57,746 bases of DNA from an uncultured bacterium. Lineage in GTDB: Bacteria > Bacillota > Clostridia > Oscillospirales > Oscillospiraceae. The notes beneath the pieces were generated by a model, which ran no database searches, was not told the DNA's origin, and saw only the letters and a program-made list of their open reading frames with translations. The stretch spans positions 1-57,746 of the forward strand of contig CAMGIN010000004.1 in the NCBI GenBank assembly GCA_946056135.1, read 5' to 3'. Both the position numbers and the translations under genes were made by a program. Positions 15,022-23,588 of the stretch are shown here, one piece after another; within the stretch, counting starts at the first letter, position 1, and each line of letters opens with the position of its first letter.

Positions 15022-15050
15022 ATTGTAGTAAAGAATTCCAGGTTTGTCAA
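15022..15050 (-). promoter_or_regulatory. Promoter of the ZTP riboswitch transcript
   Basis: TTGACA (15050-15045), 17-base spacer, TACAAT (15027-15022). The start near 15015 is immediately upstream of the aptamer. Confidence 0.8.
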
Positions 15051-15055
15051 CCTAA

Positions 15056-15089
15056 AAAATGCCCTCTGTGCTTTTCACGGAGGGCATTT
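15056..15089 (-). terminator. Terminator after the antiporter gene
   Basis: AAATGCCCTCCGTG/CACAGAGGGCATTT stem followed by TTTTAGG on the minus strand, 4 bp past the antiporter stop. Confidence 0.8.
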
Positions 15090-15092
15090 GAT

Positions 15093-16367
15093 TCAGGCCT
15101 TGGCTTCGTTGTGCTTTCTGGCACTGGTACGGCCTTCGGGTTTGATCTCCCCAACAGCCAGCAGGGAACGCTTGGTCAGGTTGGGTCCGACCAGCTCATA
15201 GACCAACACTGCAAACAGAACCACATTCCGGGCCAGAGCGCCGTCAGGAAGTGTCGTGGCAGTCAGCGCCATGCCCAAGGCCACACCCGCCTGGGGCAGC
15301 AGGGTGATGCCCAGATGGTCCGTAATGGGCTTGGGCTGGCCCGTCAGCTTACAGCTGAGCGCAGCGCCGGAATACTTACCGGCGGACCGGGCCAGGATAT
15401 AGATGATGCCCACCAGAAGGGTGACGGGCTGCGCCAGCACATTCAGATCCAGTTCCGCGCCGGACAGGACAAAGAACAGGACGTTCAACGGCATGACCCA
15501 GCCGTCCACACGGCTCATCAGTTCCTCCGAGGTGGGGCACACATTGCAGAAAATGGTGCCGGTCATCATGCAAACCAGCAGCAGGGAGAAGCCGCAGTGG
15601 ATCCCGGCAACCTCAAACTCCAGCATGGACAATCCCACAGTCAGCAGCACAAAGGCCACAGAGATGGACATACGCTTGCTTCTGGAGTGGAAGAACTGCT
15701 CAACCCAGTTCAGCAGCCAGCCCATAGCGCTGCCCAGTCCCAGAGACAGGATAATCTCGATGATGGGCTCCACCACCACCGCCAACACGCTGACATGTCC
15801 ATTGGACAGAGCAGTCGCAATGCCGAAGGACACGGAGAACAGTACCAGACCCACCGCGTCGTCAATGGCCACCACCAGCATCAGCAGCCGGGTCAGCGGA
15901 CCGTCCGCCTTATACTGCCGGACCACCATCAGCGTCGCCGCGGGAGCCGTGGCAGAGGCAATGGCGCCCAGGGTGATGGCGCAGGGGATAGAAAGCACGG
16001 ATGGGAAGCAAAAATGCAGCACAACCAGAACAACGTCTACCAGTAAAGTGGTAATGACCGCCTGCAAAATGCCAATGGTAATGGCTTTGGCGCCGGTAGC
16101 CTTCAGCTGGCTCAGCCGGAACTCATTGCCGATGGTAAACGCGATGAAGCCCAGCGCCGCCTGGGTAATGATGCTCATGCCCGCCACCTGCTCCAGGGAG
16201 TTGAACCCCAGACCGGGAATCCGCAGCGCGCCCAGGCAGAAGGGACCCAGCAGCAATCCCGCCACCAGATAGGCCGTGACGGCAGGAAGATTGACCAGCT
16301 TGGTCAGACGGGACATCATCAGGCCGCCTACCAGCCCCACAGCAAGACAAATCAGATAGGTTTCCAT
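15093..16367 (-). CDS. CPA2-type cation:proton antiporter (KefB/NapA-like)
   Basis: Start at ATG 16367 (METYLICLAVGLVGG), which puts the first helix at the N-terminus. The 424 residues form 12-13 helices. The core motif VVAIDDAVGLVLFSVSFG carries the paired Asp of electrogenic CPA antiporters, and IASATAPAATLMV is the adjacent crossed helix. There is no TrkA-N/RCK domain. It likely exchanges Na+ or K+ for H+ across the inner membrane. It is monocistronic between two terminators. The ribosome site (AAAGCGGA) is weak. Confidence 0.85.
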   Translation of the reverse strand: METYLICLAVGLVGGLMMSRLTKLVNLPAVTAYLVAGLLLGPFCLGALRIPGLGFNSLEQVAGMSIITQAALGFIAFTIGNEFRLSQLKATGAKAITIGILQAVITTLLVDVVLVVLHFCFPSVLSIPCAITLGAIASATAPAATLMVVRQYKADGPLTRLLMLVVAIDDAVGLVLFSVSFGIATALSNGHVSVLAVVVEPIIEIILSLGLGSAMGWLLNWVEQFFHSRSKRMSISVAFVLLTVGLSMLEFEVAGIHCGFSLLLVCMMTGTIFCNVCPTSEELMSRVDGWVMPLNVLFFVLSGAELDLNVLAQPVTLLVGIIYILARSAGKYSGAALSCKLTGQPKPITDHLGITLLPQAGVALGMALTATTLPDGALARNVVLFAVLVYELVGPNLTKRSLLAVGEIKPEGRTSARKHNEAKA

Positions 16368-16543
16368 ATAAATCCGCTTTCTTTTCAAATATAGATTTTC
16401 GGACCGTATCATACCACCATTGTGCCCAGACCGCAAGCGGAATTCCCGCCAAACTTTCTTCCAAATAAGAGAAATGTTTGTGCAATACTTTCAACTTGAA
16501 AACAGGCATTTTGTATATTACTGCCAATGATCGTTGCCGTCAC

Positions 16544-16572
16544 AAAAAAGGAGGCCGCCAAAGCAGCCTCCT
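16544..16572 (-). terminator. Terminator after folD
   Basis: AGGAGGC/GCCTCCT stem followed by TTTTTT on the minus strand, just past the folD stop. Confidence 0.85.
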
Positions 16573-16587
16573 GTAATCCGTATCTGA

Positions 16588-17466
16588 TTAAATTCTCTCC
16601 GCCGCCTCGACAACGTGCTTCATCAGCACGGAAGTGGTGACAGAGCCGACGCCGCCGGGAACCGGAGTGATGGCCTCCACAATAGGCTCCACCTCGTCGA
16701 ACTTGGCGTCGCCCGCGATGCCGCCCTTACCGCCCTTGGCGTTGATCTTCTCCGCGTCCCAGTTGATGGACACATCGATGACCACCTGGCCGGGCCGGAC
16801 ATAGTCCTTGGTCAGGCTGTTCAGCACACCGGCGGCGGACACAATGATGTCCGCATTGCGGCAGATTTCTGCGGTGTTGACAGTCTTGGTGTGGCAGACG
16901 GTGACGGTGGCGTTCTTACCCATCAGCATCATGGCGGCAGGCTTGCCAACCACCAAGCTCCGGCCGATGACAACCGCATTCTTACCCTTGCAGTCAATGC
17001 CGTAGTAGTCCAGGATCTCCATGCAGGCGGCGGGGGTGCAGGGGGCGAAGCCCAGATCCTTCAGGCCCTCAAACACACCGGCATTGGACAGATGGGTCAT
17101 GCAGTCCACGTCCTTCTTGGGATCCAGACGGTTGCAGATTTCGTTTGTGTCCGCCTTCAGGTGCTTGGGCAGGGGCCGGAACATCAGGACGCCGTGGATG
17201 GTATCGTCGGCGTTGACCTGATCGATGGCCGCCAGCACATCGTCCTTAGAAGCGTCGGCAGGCAGCTCGAACTTCTTGACATCCACGCCCACCAGTTCAG
17301 CACGTTTGGTGGCGCCCTTTTCGTAGGACAGGTCGGAAGGATCCGCACCCACCCGGATGATGCCCAGAGTAGGAACAACGCCCTTTTCCCGCAGGGCGGC
17401 GGTACGGGTCTGCAGATTCGCGTTCAGGGCATCGGTAACTTCCTTACCCAGCAGCAGTTTAGCCAT
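16588..17466 (-). CDS. folD: FolD-family methylene-THF dehydrogenase, cyclohydrolase site degenerate
   Basis: Oxidises or reduces 5,10-methylene-THF/5,10-methenyl-THF with NAD(P). The 292 residues align with E. coli FolD: GADPSDLSYEKGATK for the substrate loop, DPKKDVDCM, the Rossmann motif VVIGRSLVVGKPAAMML, and ITPVPGGVGSVTTSVL. The Tyr of the catalytic loop is kept, but the Lys four residues later (E. coli K54) is Ala. The Gln of VQLPLP (E. coli Q98) is Phe in MFRPLP. Both are needed for cyclohydrolase activity, so this enzyme is probably dehydrogenase only. FchA is encoded 32 bp upstream. GGAGG precedes the ATG. Confidence 0.93.
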   Translation of the reverse strand: MAKLLLGKEVTDALNANLQTRTAALREKGVVPTLGIIRVGADPSDLSYEKGATKRAELVGVDVKKFELPADASKDDVLAAIDQVNADDTIHGVLMFRPLPKHLKADTNEICNRLDPKKDVDCMTHLSNAGVFEGLKDLGFAPCTPAACMEILDYYGIDCKGKNAVVIGRSLVVGKPAAMMLMGKNATVTVCHTKTVNTAEICRNADIIVSAAGVLNSLTKDYVRPGQVVIDVSINWDAEKINAKGGKGGIAGDAKFDEVEPIVEAITPVPGGVGSVTTSVLMKHVVEAAERI

Positions 17467-17498
17467 AGTATCTATTCCTCCAAATCAATATCTGATAG

Positions 17499-18119
17499 TT
17501 ATTGGCCGAAGCCAGCTTTGACTTCGTTGAAGATATCGTCCGCCAGGGAGCAGTACTTGTTCAGCATCAGGTTGGCCTTGCGGTTCATCTCCTCCGCTAC
17601 ATCCCGGTTTTTCAGGCTCTTGGTGTTGATGAACACATTCAGAGACGCGGCCTGCAGAGCTGCCTTGCAGCAGACGGCGCCACAGCCGGCATCGGACACC
17701 GCCAGACGGCTGCCCTTGGCGGCAAACACAGTGATGCAGTCAATAGCCTCGCAGCACAGCTCCATAATGTGCATGGGCACGGCGCATGCGGTAATGGTGG
17801 CCTCCTCCAGAATTTTGTCCCGGTTGGGATCGTCCTTGGGAATGCCGTAGGCCTTGGACAGGGGAACGAAGCCCTTGTCATCGGCCTCCACCTGATCCAG
17901 CAGCTCCTTCTGCAGTGCGTCGCACTTTGCCTTTAGGGCGATGATCTCCGCTTCCACGTCGGCATACTTCTTCTTGCCCACGGTCAGGGAGCCCACCATG
18001 TTGCCCAGAGCGGTACCGATGGCACCCACCAGCGCCGCCGCGCCGCCGCCGCCGGGTGCGGGAGCGTTGGAAGCCAACACCTCCACAAAGGTGCGGCAGG
18101 ATTCGAGAGTCATATCCAT
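17499..18119 (-). CDS. fchA: Methenyl-THF cyclohydrolase / formimino-THF cyclodeaminase family
   Basis: A 206-residue FTCD_C-type protein starting MDMTLESCRTFVEVLAS, with the glycine-rich motif APAPGGGGAAALVGAIGTAL at about residues 20-39. In acetogens FchA interconverts 5,10-methenyl-THF and 10-formyl-THF, the step between Fhs and FolD. The start at 18119 has AAAGGA ten bases upstream; the frame extends farther upstream but only through a spacer repeat and has no ribosome site. It is the middle gene of fhs-fchA-folD. The FolD variant in this operon makes FchA the likely sole cyclohydrolase. Confidence 0.92.
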   Translation of the reverse strand: MDMTLESCRTFVEVLASNAPAPGGGGAAALVGAIGTALGNMVGSLTVGKKKYADVEAEIIALKAKCDALQKELLDQVEADDKGFVPLSKAYGIPKDDPNRDKILEEATITACAVPMHIMELCCEAIDCITVFAAKGSRLAVSDAGCGAVCCKAALQAASLNVFINTKSLKNRDVAEEMNRKANLMLNKYCSLADDIFNEVKAGFGQ

Positions 18120-18148
18120 TGAAAATTTTTCCTTTCTGAAAAATTTAT

Positions 18149-18236
18149 GTAATAAGTAAAAGTGAATAAGTAAGGTGTCCGCTTCGCGGACTATTTCAAT
18201 CGTCTGCGGAGCAGACACCTCACTTCTTACTTCTAC
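18149..18236. repeat. Word-repeat palindromic spacer between fhs and fchA
   Basis: AATAAGTAAAAGTGAATAAGTAA leads into GGTGTCCGC/GCGGAC and GTCTGC/GCAGAC hairpins, then CACTTCTTACTTCTAC, an approximate inverse of the first words. It is non-coding. It separates fchA from fhs in an otherwise co-directional group. Confidence 0.55.
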
Positions 18237-18273
18237 ACGATTCCTTCTTCCTTGTGCTTTTTCCAAGAATTTG

Positions 18274-18307
18274 GAAAAAGCACAGGCGGTGGGGCCGCCT
18301 GTGCTTT
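18274..18307 (-). terminator. Terminator after fhs
   Basis: AAAGCACAGGCGG/CCGCCTGTGCTTT stem followed by TTCC on the minus strand. An overlapping alternative stem (GTGCTTTTTCCA/TTGGAAAAAGCAC, 18254-18283) competes with it. fchA and folD may therefore be read through at reduced level. Confidence 0.75.
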
Positions 18308-18323
18308 GGGGAAGTGTTAAGAA

Positions 18324-20000
18324 TTAGAACAGGCCGGAGATCTTGCCGGTCTCGTCCACATCAATGCGCTCAGCGGCGGGCACCTTGGGCAGGCCGGGCA
18401 TGGTCATGATCTCACCGGTCAGAGCAACCAGGAAGCCGGCACCGGCGGAGACCTTCACGTTCCGGACGGTAACGGTGAAGCCACGGGGCGCGCCCAGCTT
18501 GGTCTGGTCGTCGGTGAAGGAATACTGAGTCTTGGCCATGCAGATGGGCATCTTGTCGTAGCCCAGCTCGGTCAGGGTCTTGATCTGCTTCTCGGCATTG
18601 GCGGTGAAGTTCACGCCGTCGCCATGATAGATCCGCTTGACAATGGCCTCGATCTTCTCCTTGATGGGCAGATCCAGGTCATAAGCGAAGGAGAAGTCGT
18701 TGGGCTGCTCGCACAGACGGACAACTTCCTTGGCCAGCTCGATGCCGCCTTCGCCGCCCTTGCCCCAAACCTCGGACAGAGCAACGTTGACGCCCAGCTC
18801 CTTGCACTTGGTCTCGATGAGCTTCAGCTCGGCCTCGGTGTCGGTGGGGAAGCGGTTGATGGCAACCACGCAGGGCAGCTTGTAAACCTGGGTGATGTTC
18901 TCCACATGCTGCAGCAGGTTGGGCAGGCCCTTCTCCAGAGCCTCCAGGTTCTCCTTGCCGGTCTCGGCCTTGGGCACGCCGCCGTTGTACTTCAGGGCGC
19001 GGGCAGTGGCAACCAGAACCACGCAGGAGGGCTTCAGGCCAGCCATGCGGCACTTGATGTCCAGGAACTTCTCAGCGCCCAGGTCAGCGCCGAAGCCAGC
19101 CTCGGTGATGGCGTAATCGCCCAGCTTCAGAGCGATCTTGGTAGCGGTGACGGAGTTGCAGCCGTGGGCAATGTTGGCGAAGGGGCCGCCGTGAACGAAA
19201 GCGGGGGTGTGCTCCAGGGTCTGAACCAGGTTGGGCTTCAGAGCATCCTTCAGCAGCGCAGCCATAGCGCCCTGAGCGTTCAGGTCACCGGCGGTGACAG
19301 GCTTGCCGCCGTAAGTATAGCCGACAACCAGACGGGCCAGACGGGCCTTCAGGTCGGAGATGTCGGAGGCCAGGCACAGAACAGCCATGATCTCGGAAGC
19401 CACGGTGATGTCGTAGCCGTCCTCACGGGGGGTGCCGTTGACCTTGCCGCCCAGGCCGTCCACGACGAAGCGGAGCTGACGGTCGTTCATGTCAACGCAG
19501 CGGCGCCAGGTGATCTGGCGGGGGTCAATGCCCAGAGCATTGCCCTGATAGATATGGTTATCGAGCATCGCAGCCAGCAGGTTGTTGGCAGCGCCGATGG
19601 CGTGGAAGTCACCGGTGAAGTGCAGGTTGATGTCCTCCATGGGAACGACCTGTGCGTAGCCGCCGCCGGCCGCGCCGCCCTTGACGCCGAAGACAGGGCC
19701 CAGAGAGGGCTCGCGGAGAGCCACCATAACGTTCTTGCCAATCTTGCGCATACCGTCAGCCAGACCAACCGTCGTAGTGGTCTTGCCCTCACCGGCGGGG
19801 GTGGGGTTAATGGCGGTAACCAGAACCAGCTTGCCGTTGGGCTTGTCAGCCATGTCCTTCAGGATGTTGTAGTCAACCTTTGCCTTGTAGTTGCCGTACT
19901 GCTCCAGATACTTCTCGTCAACACCGGCGGTCTTGGCGATCTCGCTGATGTGGAGCATAGGGGTTTCCTGTGCAATTTCGATGTCGGATTTAAAAGCCAT
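18324..20000 (-). CDS. fhs: Formate--tetrahydrofolate ligase
   Basis: Condenses formate with THF at the cost of ATP to 10-formyl-THF, the entry step of the methyl branch. At 558 residues it is full length. It shows the nucleotide loop [16 protein letters not shown] near 66-81, the family signature VRGGAAGG-like [33 protein letters not shown] and the C-terminal [18 protein letters not shown] lies nine bases before the ATG. It is first in fhs-fchA-folD, behind a strong promoter with a 16-bp palindrome at the start site. Confidence 0.98.
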   Translation of the reverse strand: MAFKSDIEIAQETPMLHISEIAKTAGVDEKYLEQYGNYKAKVDYNILKDMADKPNGKLVLVTAINPTPAGEGKTTTTVGLADGMRKIGKNVMVALREPSLGPVFGVKGGAAGGGYAQVVPMEDINLHFTGDFHAIGAANNLLAAMLDNHIYQGNALGIDPRQITWRRCVDMNDRQLRFVVDGLGGKVNGTPREDGYDITVASEIMAVLCLASDISDLKARLARLVVGYTYGGKPVTAGDLNAQGAMAALLKDALKPNLVQTLEHTPAFVHGGPFANIAHGCNSVTATKIALKLGDYAITEAGFGADLGAEKFLDIKCRMAGLKPSCVVLVATARALKYNGGVPKAETGKENLEALEKGLPNLLQHVENITQVYKLPCVVAINRFPTDTEAELKLIETKCKELGVNVALSEVWGKGGEGGIELAKEVVRLCEQPNDFSFAYDLDLPIKEKIEAIVKRIYHGDGVNFTANAEKQIKTLTELGYDKMPICMAKTQYSFTDDQTKLGAPRGFTVTVRNVKVSAGAGFLVALTGEIMTMPGLPKVPAAERIDVDETGKISGLF

Positions 20001-20107
20001 GTTAATACACTCCTTGTAATTTGTTGGTGCCTACCGTCTTCTGTGGATCAGCCCATACAGGAATTGATGCAGCTGCCGTTGCAGTGGCTCACTGCACATT
20101 GTTTAAT

Positions 20108-20157
20108 CGGTACTTAAGTACCGAAACAAGAATACCACTTTATTGCACAATTGTCAA
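20108..20157 (-). promoter_or_regulatory. fhs promoter with 16-bp palindromic operator
   Basis: TTGACA (20157-20152), 17-base spacer, TATTCT (20134-20129) on the minus strand. The perfect palindrome CGGTACTTAAGTACCG (20108-20123) covers about +1 to +20, a classical repressor position. Confidence 0.75.
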
Positions 20158-20216
20158 TATCCTTTTCCCGGATTCCGCGTCGAATCTGTACAACTTTTTC
20201 GGTGTTTTTTGAGCAT

Positions 20217-22553
20217 TTACTCGATTGTGAAGCGCACCGTCACCGGATCCGTCTGAGCCGTAAGAATTGTAAGCCGTGCCTGGCCCCGTTTGCCGGTTGT
20301 CTTCACATAGGTGCCCGTCATGCCGCCCTCTGCGGTGACCACCTCCGGGCCCACCAATTCCGCCTCTCCTTCCAGCCGGAATCGGACAGGAAGCTGGGCA
20401 TAGGAGGCGGGGCAGTTGTGTTCGTCCAGGATTCGGATGCGCACCGCCGCCATATCGTAGGTATCTCCTTCCGTGAGATGGGTGTGGCTGGGCCTGGCCT
20501 CCAAGTGTAGTCTGGTGCTGGGGCCGCAGGTAACGGAGGCCACCACATCCCCATTCTTCTCCGCGTCCAGGCGCCAGACAATGGCTTCGTCGCCCCAGCC
20601 GCTGATGTACTTGCCATAGAGTGCCATGGCATCCTGGTATTTCAGCCCGTACTTCACCATGGCATAGCCCATTCGGGCCATGTCCGCCGGACTCAGCTCC
20701 GACAAGCCCTTCTCCCGGATCGCCAGGAGGCAAGAGCGCACCATGTCCGCTTTCTTCTTATCGAAGCCCTCCTGAGTCTCCAGCAGACAGCCGACGGTGT
20801 CGTTCAGAACCATGGGGCCATGGGGCAAGCCCTTCCAGTCCCCTTGGGACAGCTTCGTGACAAAGCAGTCATTTTTATACAGACTCACAGAATCCGCGTT
20901 TGTGAAAACGTAGACATCACCGATTTGCCCGCCGGGGTAGTCGCCGATGTCCATGGGGGACCCCACCGCCAGCACCGGTGTGCCCTCTCCCTGGCTGGCA
21001 TAGGTGTAGGCCGCCAGCTTGGGATTCCGGAACGCATCCATGACGCCATGGTAGCAAACCCGGTCCCCAGAGCCAAAATCCTTATGGGTGGGATAGTCGA
21101 ACATACACCAGCCGAAGCAACCTGCGTGACCGCCGTCGGCAGCGGCATCGTTCAGCACCCGGGCGTGGCGCAGGGCCTGCTCCTGGCGGCGCTGCCAGGG
21201 ATCATAGGACTTGGTTGGGAACATATGCCCGTTGTGCTCCGAAATCAGCAGAGCCTTCTTCTCATCCGGGGTTACAGCCTTTTTAGGCTTGCAGCCGGGA
21301 TTCTTCCCCGTGTGGGAGAAGTCGTTGTAAGCATAGACGTCCTCCAGAAGGCTGCTTTTCTCCAGGTAGCGAACGCCGGTGGTGGCCCGGCTGGGATCCA
21401 GAGCCCTGGCCAGGGCGTTGGTGCGGCGGTACAGCGCGTCATCGTCCTGGCTTTCGTTAATCCGCACACCCCAGGCAATGATGCTGGGGTGATTGCGGTA
21501 CTGCAGCACCATCTCCCGGGTGTTCTCCACCGCCTGCTGCTTCCAGCTCTCGTCGCCAATATGCTGCCAGCCGGGAATTTCCGTCAGCACCAGCAGGCCC
21601 AGCCGGTCGCATTCGTCCAGAAAATACTGGCTCTGGGGATAATGGGAGGTGCGCACCGCGTTGCAGCTCAGCTCCTCCTTCAGGATCCGGGCATCCTCCC
21701 GCTGCAGCCGTTCCGGCGCGGCGTAGCCCACATAGGGATAGCACTGGTGCCGGTTCAGCCCCCGGAGGAAGACCTTCTTCCCGTTGAGGTAGAAGCCGTC
21801 AGCCCGGAACCGGGCAGTGCGGAAGCCAAATTTCACCTTCTGCACGTCCAGTGTCACGCCGTCCCTGCACAGGGTCACCCGGCAGGTGTAGCGGATGGGA
21901 TGCTCCGTGTCCCAGGGCTTCACGTCTGGGCAGCTTAGAGTCGTCGGCTCTCCGGCGGTGCAGTCCTTCCGGGCCAGGACCCGGCCGCCTTTCGTCAGCT
22001 CCACCTTCATGGTGCAGCCCTCACCGTCTCGAACTGCGGCCTCCAGTTTCATGGTGGTCAGGGTAGGCGTGGTGACATACAGATCCTCCAGGAAGCTCTG
22101 CTCCCGGACATCCAGCCACACCTCCCGGTACAGTCCGCCATAGGTCAGATAATCGATGGCAAAGCCGAAGGGCGGCACCTGGGGATTTTCCGTGGTGTCC
22201 AGCTTCACAGCCAGCAGATTCTCCCCATCCCAGTTCACCTCATGGGTAATCTCCACACGGAACGCCGTATAGCCGGTACGGTGGGTAGTCAGTTCCCGAC
22301 CGTTGAGGTACACAGTGGCGATGTGGGCCGCGCCGTCGAACTGGAGGAACAGCCGCTTCCCCGCGAACTCTTGTCCCAGCGTCAGCTTTCTCCGGTAGCC
22401 GCAGACCATCTGATAGGCCTGATGGTCGGCACAGTGCTGCGGAAGCTCCTGAACGGTATGGGGCAGCCGGACAGCCGCGCCCTCCCCTTCTCCCAACGCA
22501 AACCCGTCGAACCATTGGGGGACAAATTCCCAGCCATTGCACAAACTCCGCAT
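20217..22553 (-). CDS. Glycoside hydrolase family 2 (beta-galactosidase-like)
   Basis: A 778-residue cytoplasmic GH2 enzyme without a signal peptide. The N-terminal sugar-binding/jelly-roll domain contains AAHIATVYLNGRELTTHRTGYTAF. An immunoglobulin-like linker follows, then the TIM barrel with NAVRTSHYPQSQYFLDECDRLG, acid/base Glu in AWGVRINESQDD, and probable nucleophile Glu in ALLISEHNGH. A C-terminal beta domain ends near VRFTIE. GH2 covers beta-galactosidases, glucuronidases and mannosidases; the specificity cannot be fixed here. It is monocistronic and AAGGAGA precedes the ATG. Confidence 0.93.
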   Translation of the reverse strand: MRSLCNGWEFVPQWFDGFALGEGEGAAVRLPHTVQELPQHCADHQAYQMVCGYRRKLTLGQEFAGKRLFLQFDGAAHIATVYLNGRELTTHRTGYTAFRVEITHEVNWDGENLLAVKLDTTENPQVPPFGFAIDYLTYGGLYREVWLDVREQSFLEDLYVTTPTLTTMKLEAAVRDGEGCTMKVELTKGGRVLARKDCTAGEPTTLSCPDVKPWDTEHPIRYTCRVTLCRDGVTLDVQKVKFGFRTARFRADGFYLNGKKVFLRGLNRHQCYPYVGYAAPERLQREDARILKEELSCNAVRTSHYPQSQYFLDECDRLGLLVLTEIPGWQHIGDESWKQQAVENTREMVLQYRNHPSIIAWGVRINESQDDDALYRRTNALARALDPSRATTGVRYLEKSSLLEDVYAYNDFSHTGKNPGCKPKKAVTPDEKKALLISEHNGHMFPTKSYDPWQRRQEQALRHARVLNDAAADGGHAGCFGWCMFDYPTHKDFGSGDRVCYHGVMDAFRNPKLAAYTYASQGEGTPVLAVGSPMDIGDYPGGQIGDVYVFTNADSVSLYKNDCFVTKLSQGDWKGLPHGPMVLNDTVGCLLETQEGFDKKKADMVRSCLLAIREKGLSELSPADMARMGYAMVKYGLKYQDAMALYGKYISGWGDEAIVWRLDAEKNGDVVASVTCGPSTRLHLEARPSHTHLTEGDTYDMAAVRIRILDEHNCPASYAQLPVRFRLEGEAELVGPEVVTAEGGMTGTYVKTTGKRGQARLTILTAQTDPVTVRFTIE

Positions 22554-22652
22554 AAGTCAGTCTCCTTCTATTTTTTCCAAACTGCAAGGAATCCTTTTAT
22601 ATTCCGTATATCCATTATACCTCACCCGGCAGCCAGGCTCAAGAGGATCGTT

Positions 22653-22692
22653 AAAAAAACAAGCTCCGTTCTTTTTCGGAACGAAGCTTGTT
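22653..22692 (-). terminator. Terminator after sortase B
   Basis: AACAAGCTTCGTTCC/GAACGGAGCTTGTT stem with TTTTTTT on the minus strand. Confidence 0.85.
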
Positions 22693-22703
22693 ATTCGATT
22701 GCA

Positions 22704-23501
22704 TCAGGTAATTCTGACTGCCGCCACAACCAGACGACCATTGTCCAGAGTATACTCACAGGTGGACAGGCAAATTAGCTTATCCCCATACTTGGGGGTA
22801 ATGCCGGTGTCATAGAAGGATAACTCCTTGCACATCATCACAAACTCATTGAACTCCTCCTCCGTGCTTGCATCCACAAACTGGTGGTAGGAGAAGCCCT
22901 CGCCAATGTTGGCGCTGGTTTTGAACACGGCGAAGATCTTATATATATGGTACTCTGTCAGGGTGTCAAAGAAAATCAGGCTGTTATTGTGCCAAGCGGT
23001 CTTGCTGGTATAAGCATTCAGGCAGGCAAACATGCTGCCGTCCGCCATGTTATGACCAAACAGGGTGATATTGTCGCTGGGCGCATTGATGTCCGCGGCG
23101 CCCCAGGCGTAGATAGCGCCCCGCTTGCTGTCCTTCTTGTCGAAGTCCCGATACAAGTAGAAGTTGGGATCATCCGGGGTCTGCAAAACCGGATAGTTCA
23201 GCTTGGTTCCCTCGATCTTCAGCCAGCCAACCATATCGGAATTCTGGTTGTAAAGCTCCTCATAGCCGGGAATCATGGTGGGTTCCGTAGTCTCACTGGT
23301 TTCGGTTTCGCCGACACTCTCAGTCACTTTGGGAGCCGTTACAGCAGCCGTCTGGGCATTGGACACAATCTGCGCCAGTTCCTCATTCCGCTCTTCCTGT
23401 CTCTTGCCCTCCAGCAGGTAGCTGCCCACCATAAACGCGCTGACACCGAAAACGAGCAGGAGGAGAACAATGATAACCGTAAATATTACTTTTTTCTTCA
23501 T
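22704..23501 (-). CDS. srtB: Class B sortase
   Basis: Membrane-anchored transpeptidase that attaches or links surface proteins to peptidoglycan. The 265 residues have a TM anchor at about 5-28 and a Thr/Glu-rich linker to about residue 75. The SrtB catalytic domain follows, with His150 (TLFGHNM), Cys248 (LSTCEYT) and Arg256 (DNGRLVV). It has its own consensus promoter and follows a repeat/LRR membrane protein on the same strand. No obvious sorting-signal substrate (NPQTN-like C-terminus) lies next to it. Confidence 0.95.
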   Translation of the reverse strand: MKKKVIFTVIIVLLLLVFGVSAFMVGSYLLEGKRQEERNEELAQIVSNAQTAAVTAPKVTESVGETETSETTEPTMIPGYEELYNQNSDMVGWLKIEGTKLNYPVLQTPDDPNFYLYRDFDKKDSKRGAIYAWGAADINAPSDNITLFGHNMADGSMFACLNAYTSKTAWHNNSLIFFDTLTEYHIYKIFAVFKTSANIGEGFSYHQFVDASTEEEFNEFVMMCKELSFYDTGITPKYGDKLICLSTCEYTLDNGRLVVAAVRIT

Positions 23502-23526
23502 AGGCGATTACCTCCGTTTGCTCCCT

Positions 23527-23556
23527 ATTATAATCCAGCGTTCCCCGGTCTGTCAA
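23527..23556 (-). promoter_or_regulatory. srtB promoter
   Basis: TTGACA (23556-23551), 18-base spacer, TATAAT (23532-23527): fully consensus hexamers. Confidence 0.8.
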
Positions 23557-23588
23557 GGCATCCAAAGCTTAAGAAACGTTTAGCTTTT

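Noticed and set aside
18624-20117. 497-codon open frame opposite fhs
   Set aside because: Antisense shadow of a highly expressed gene whose codon bias removes stops on the other strand.
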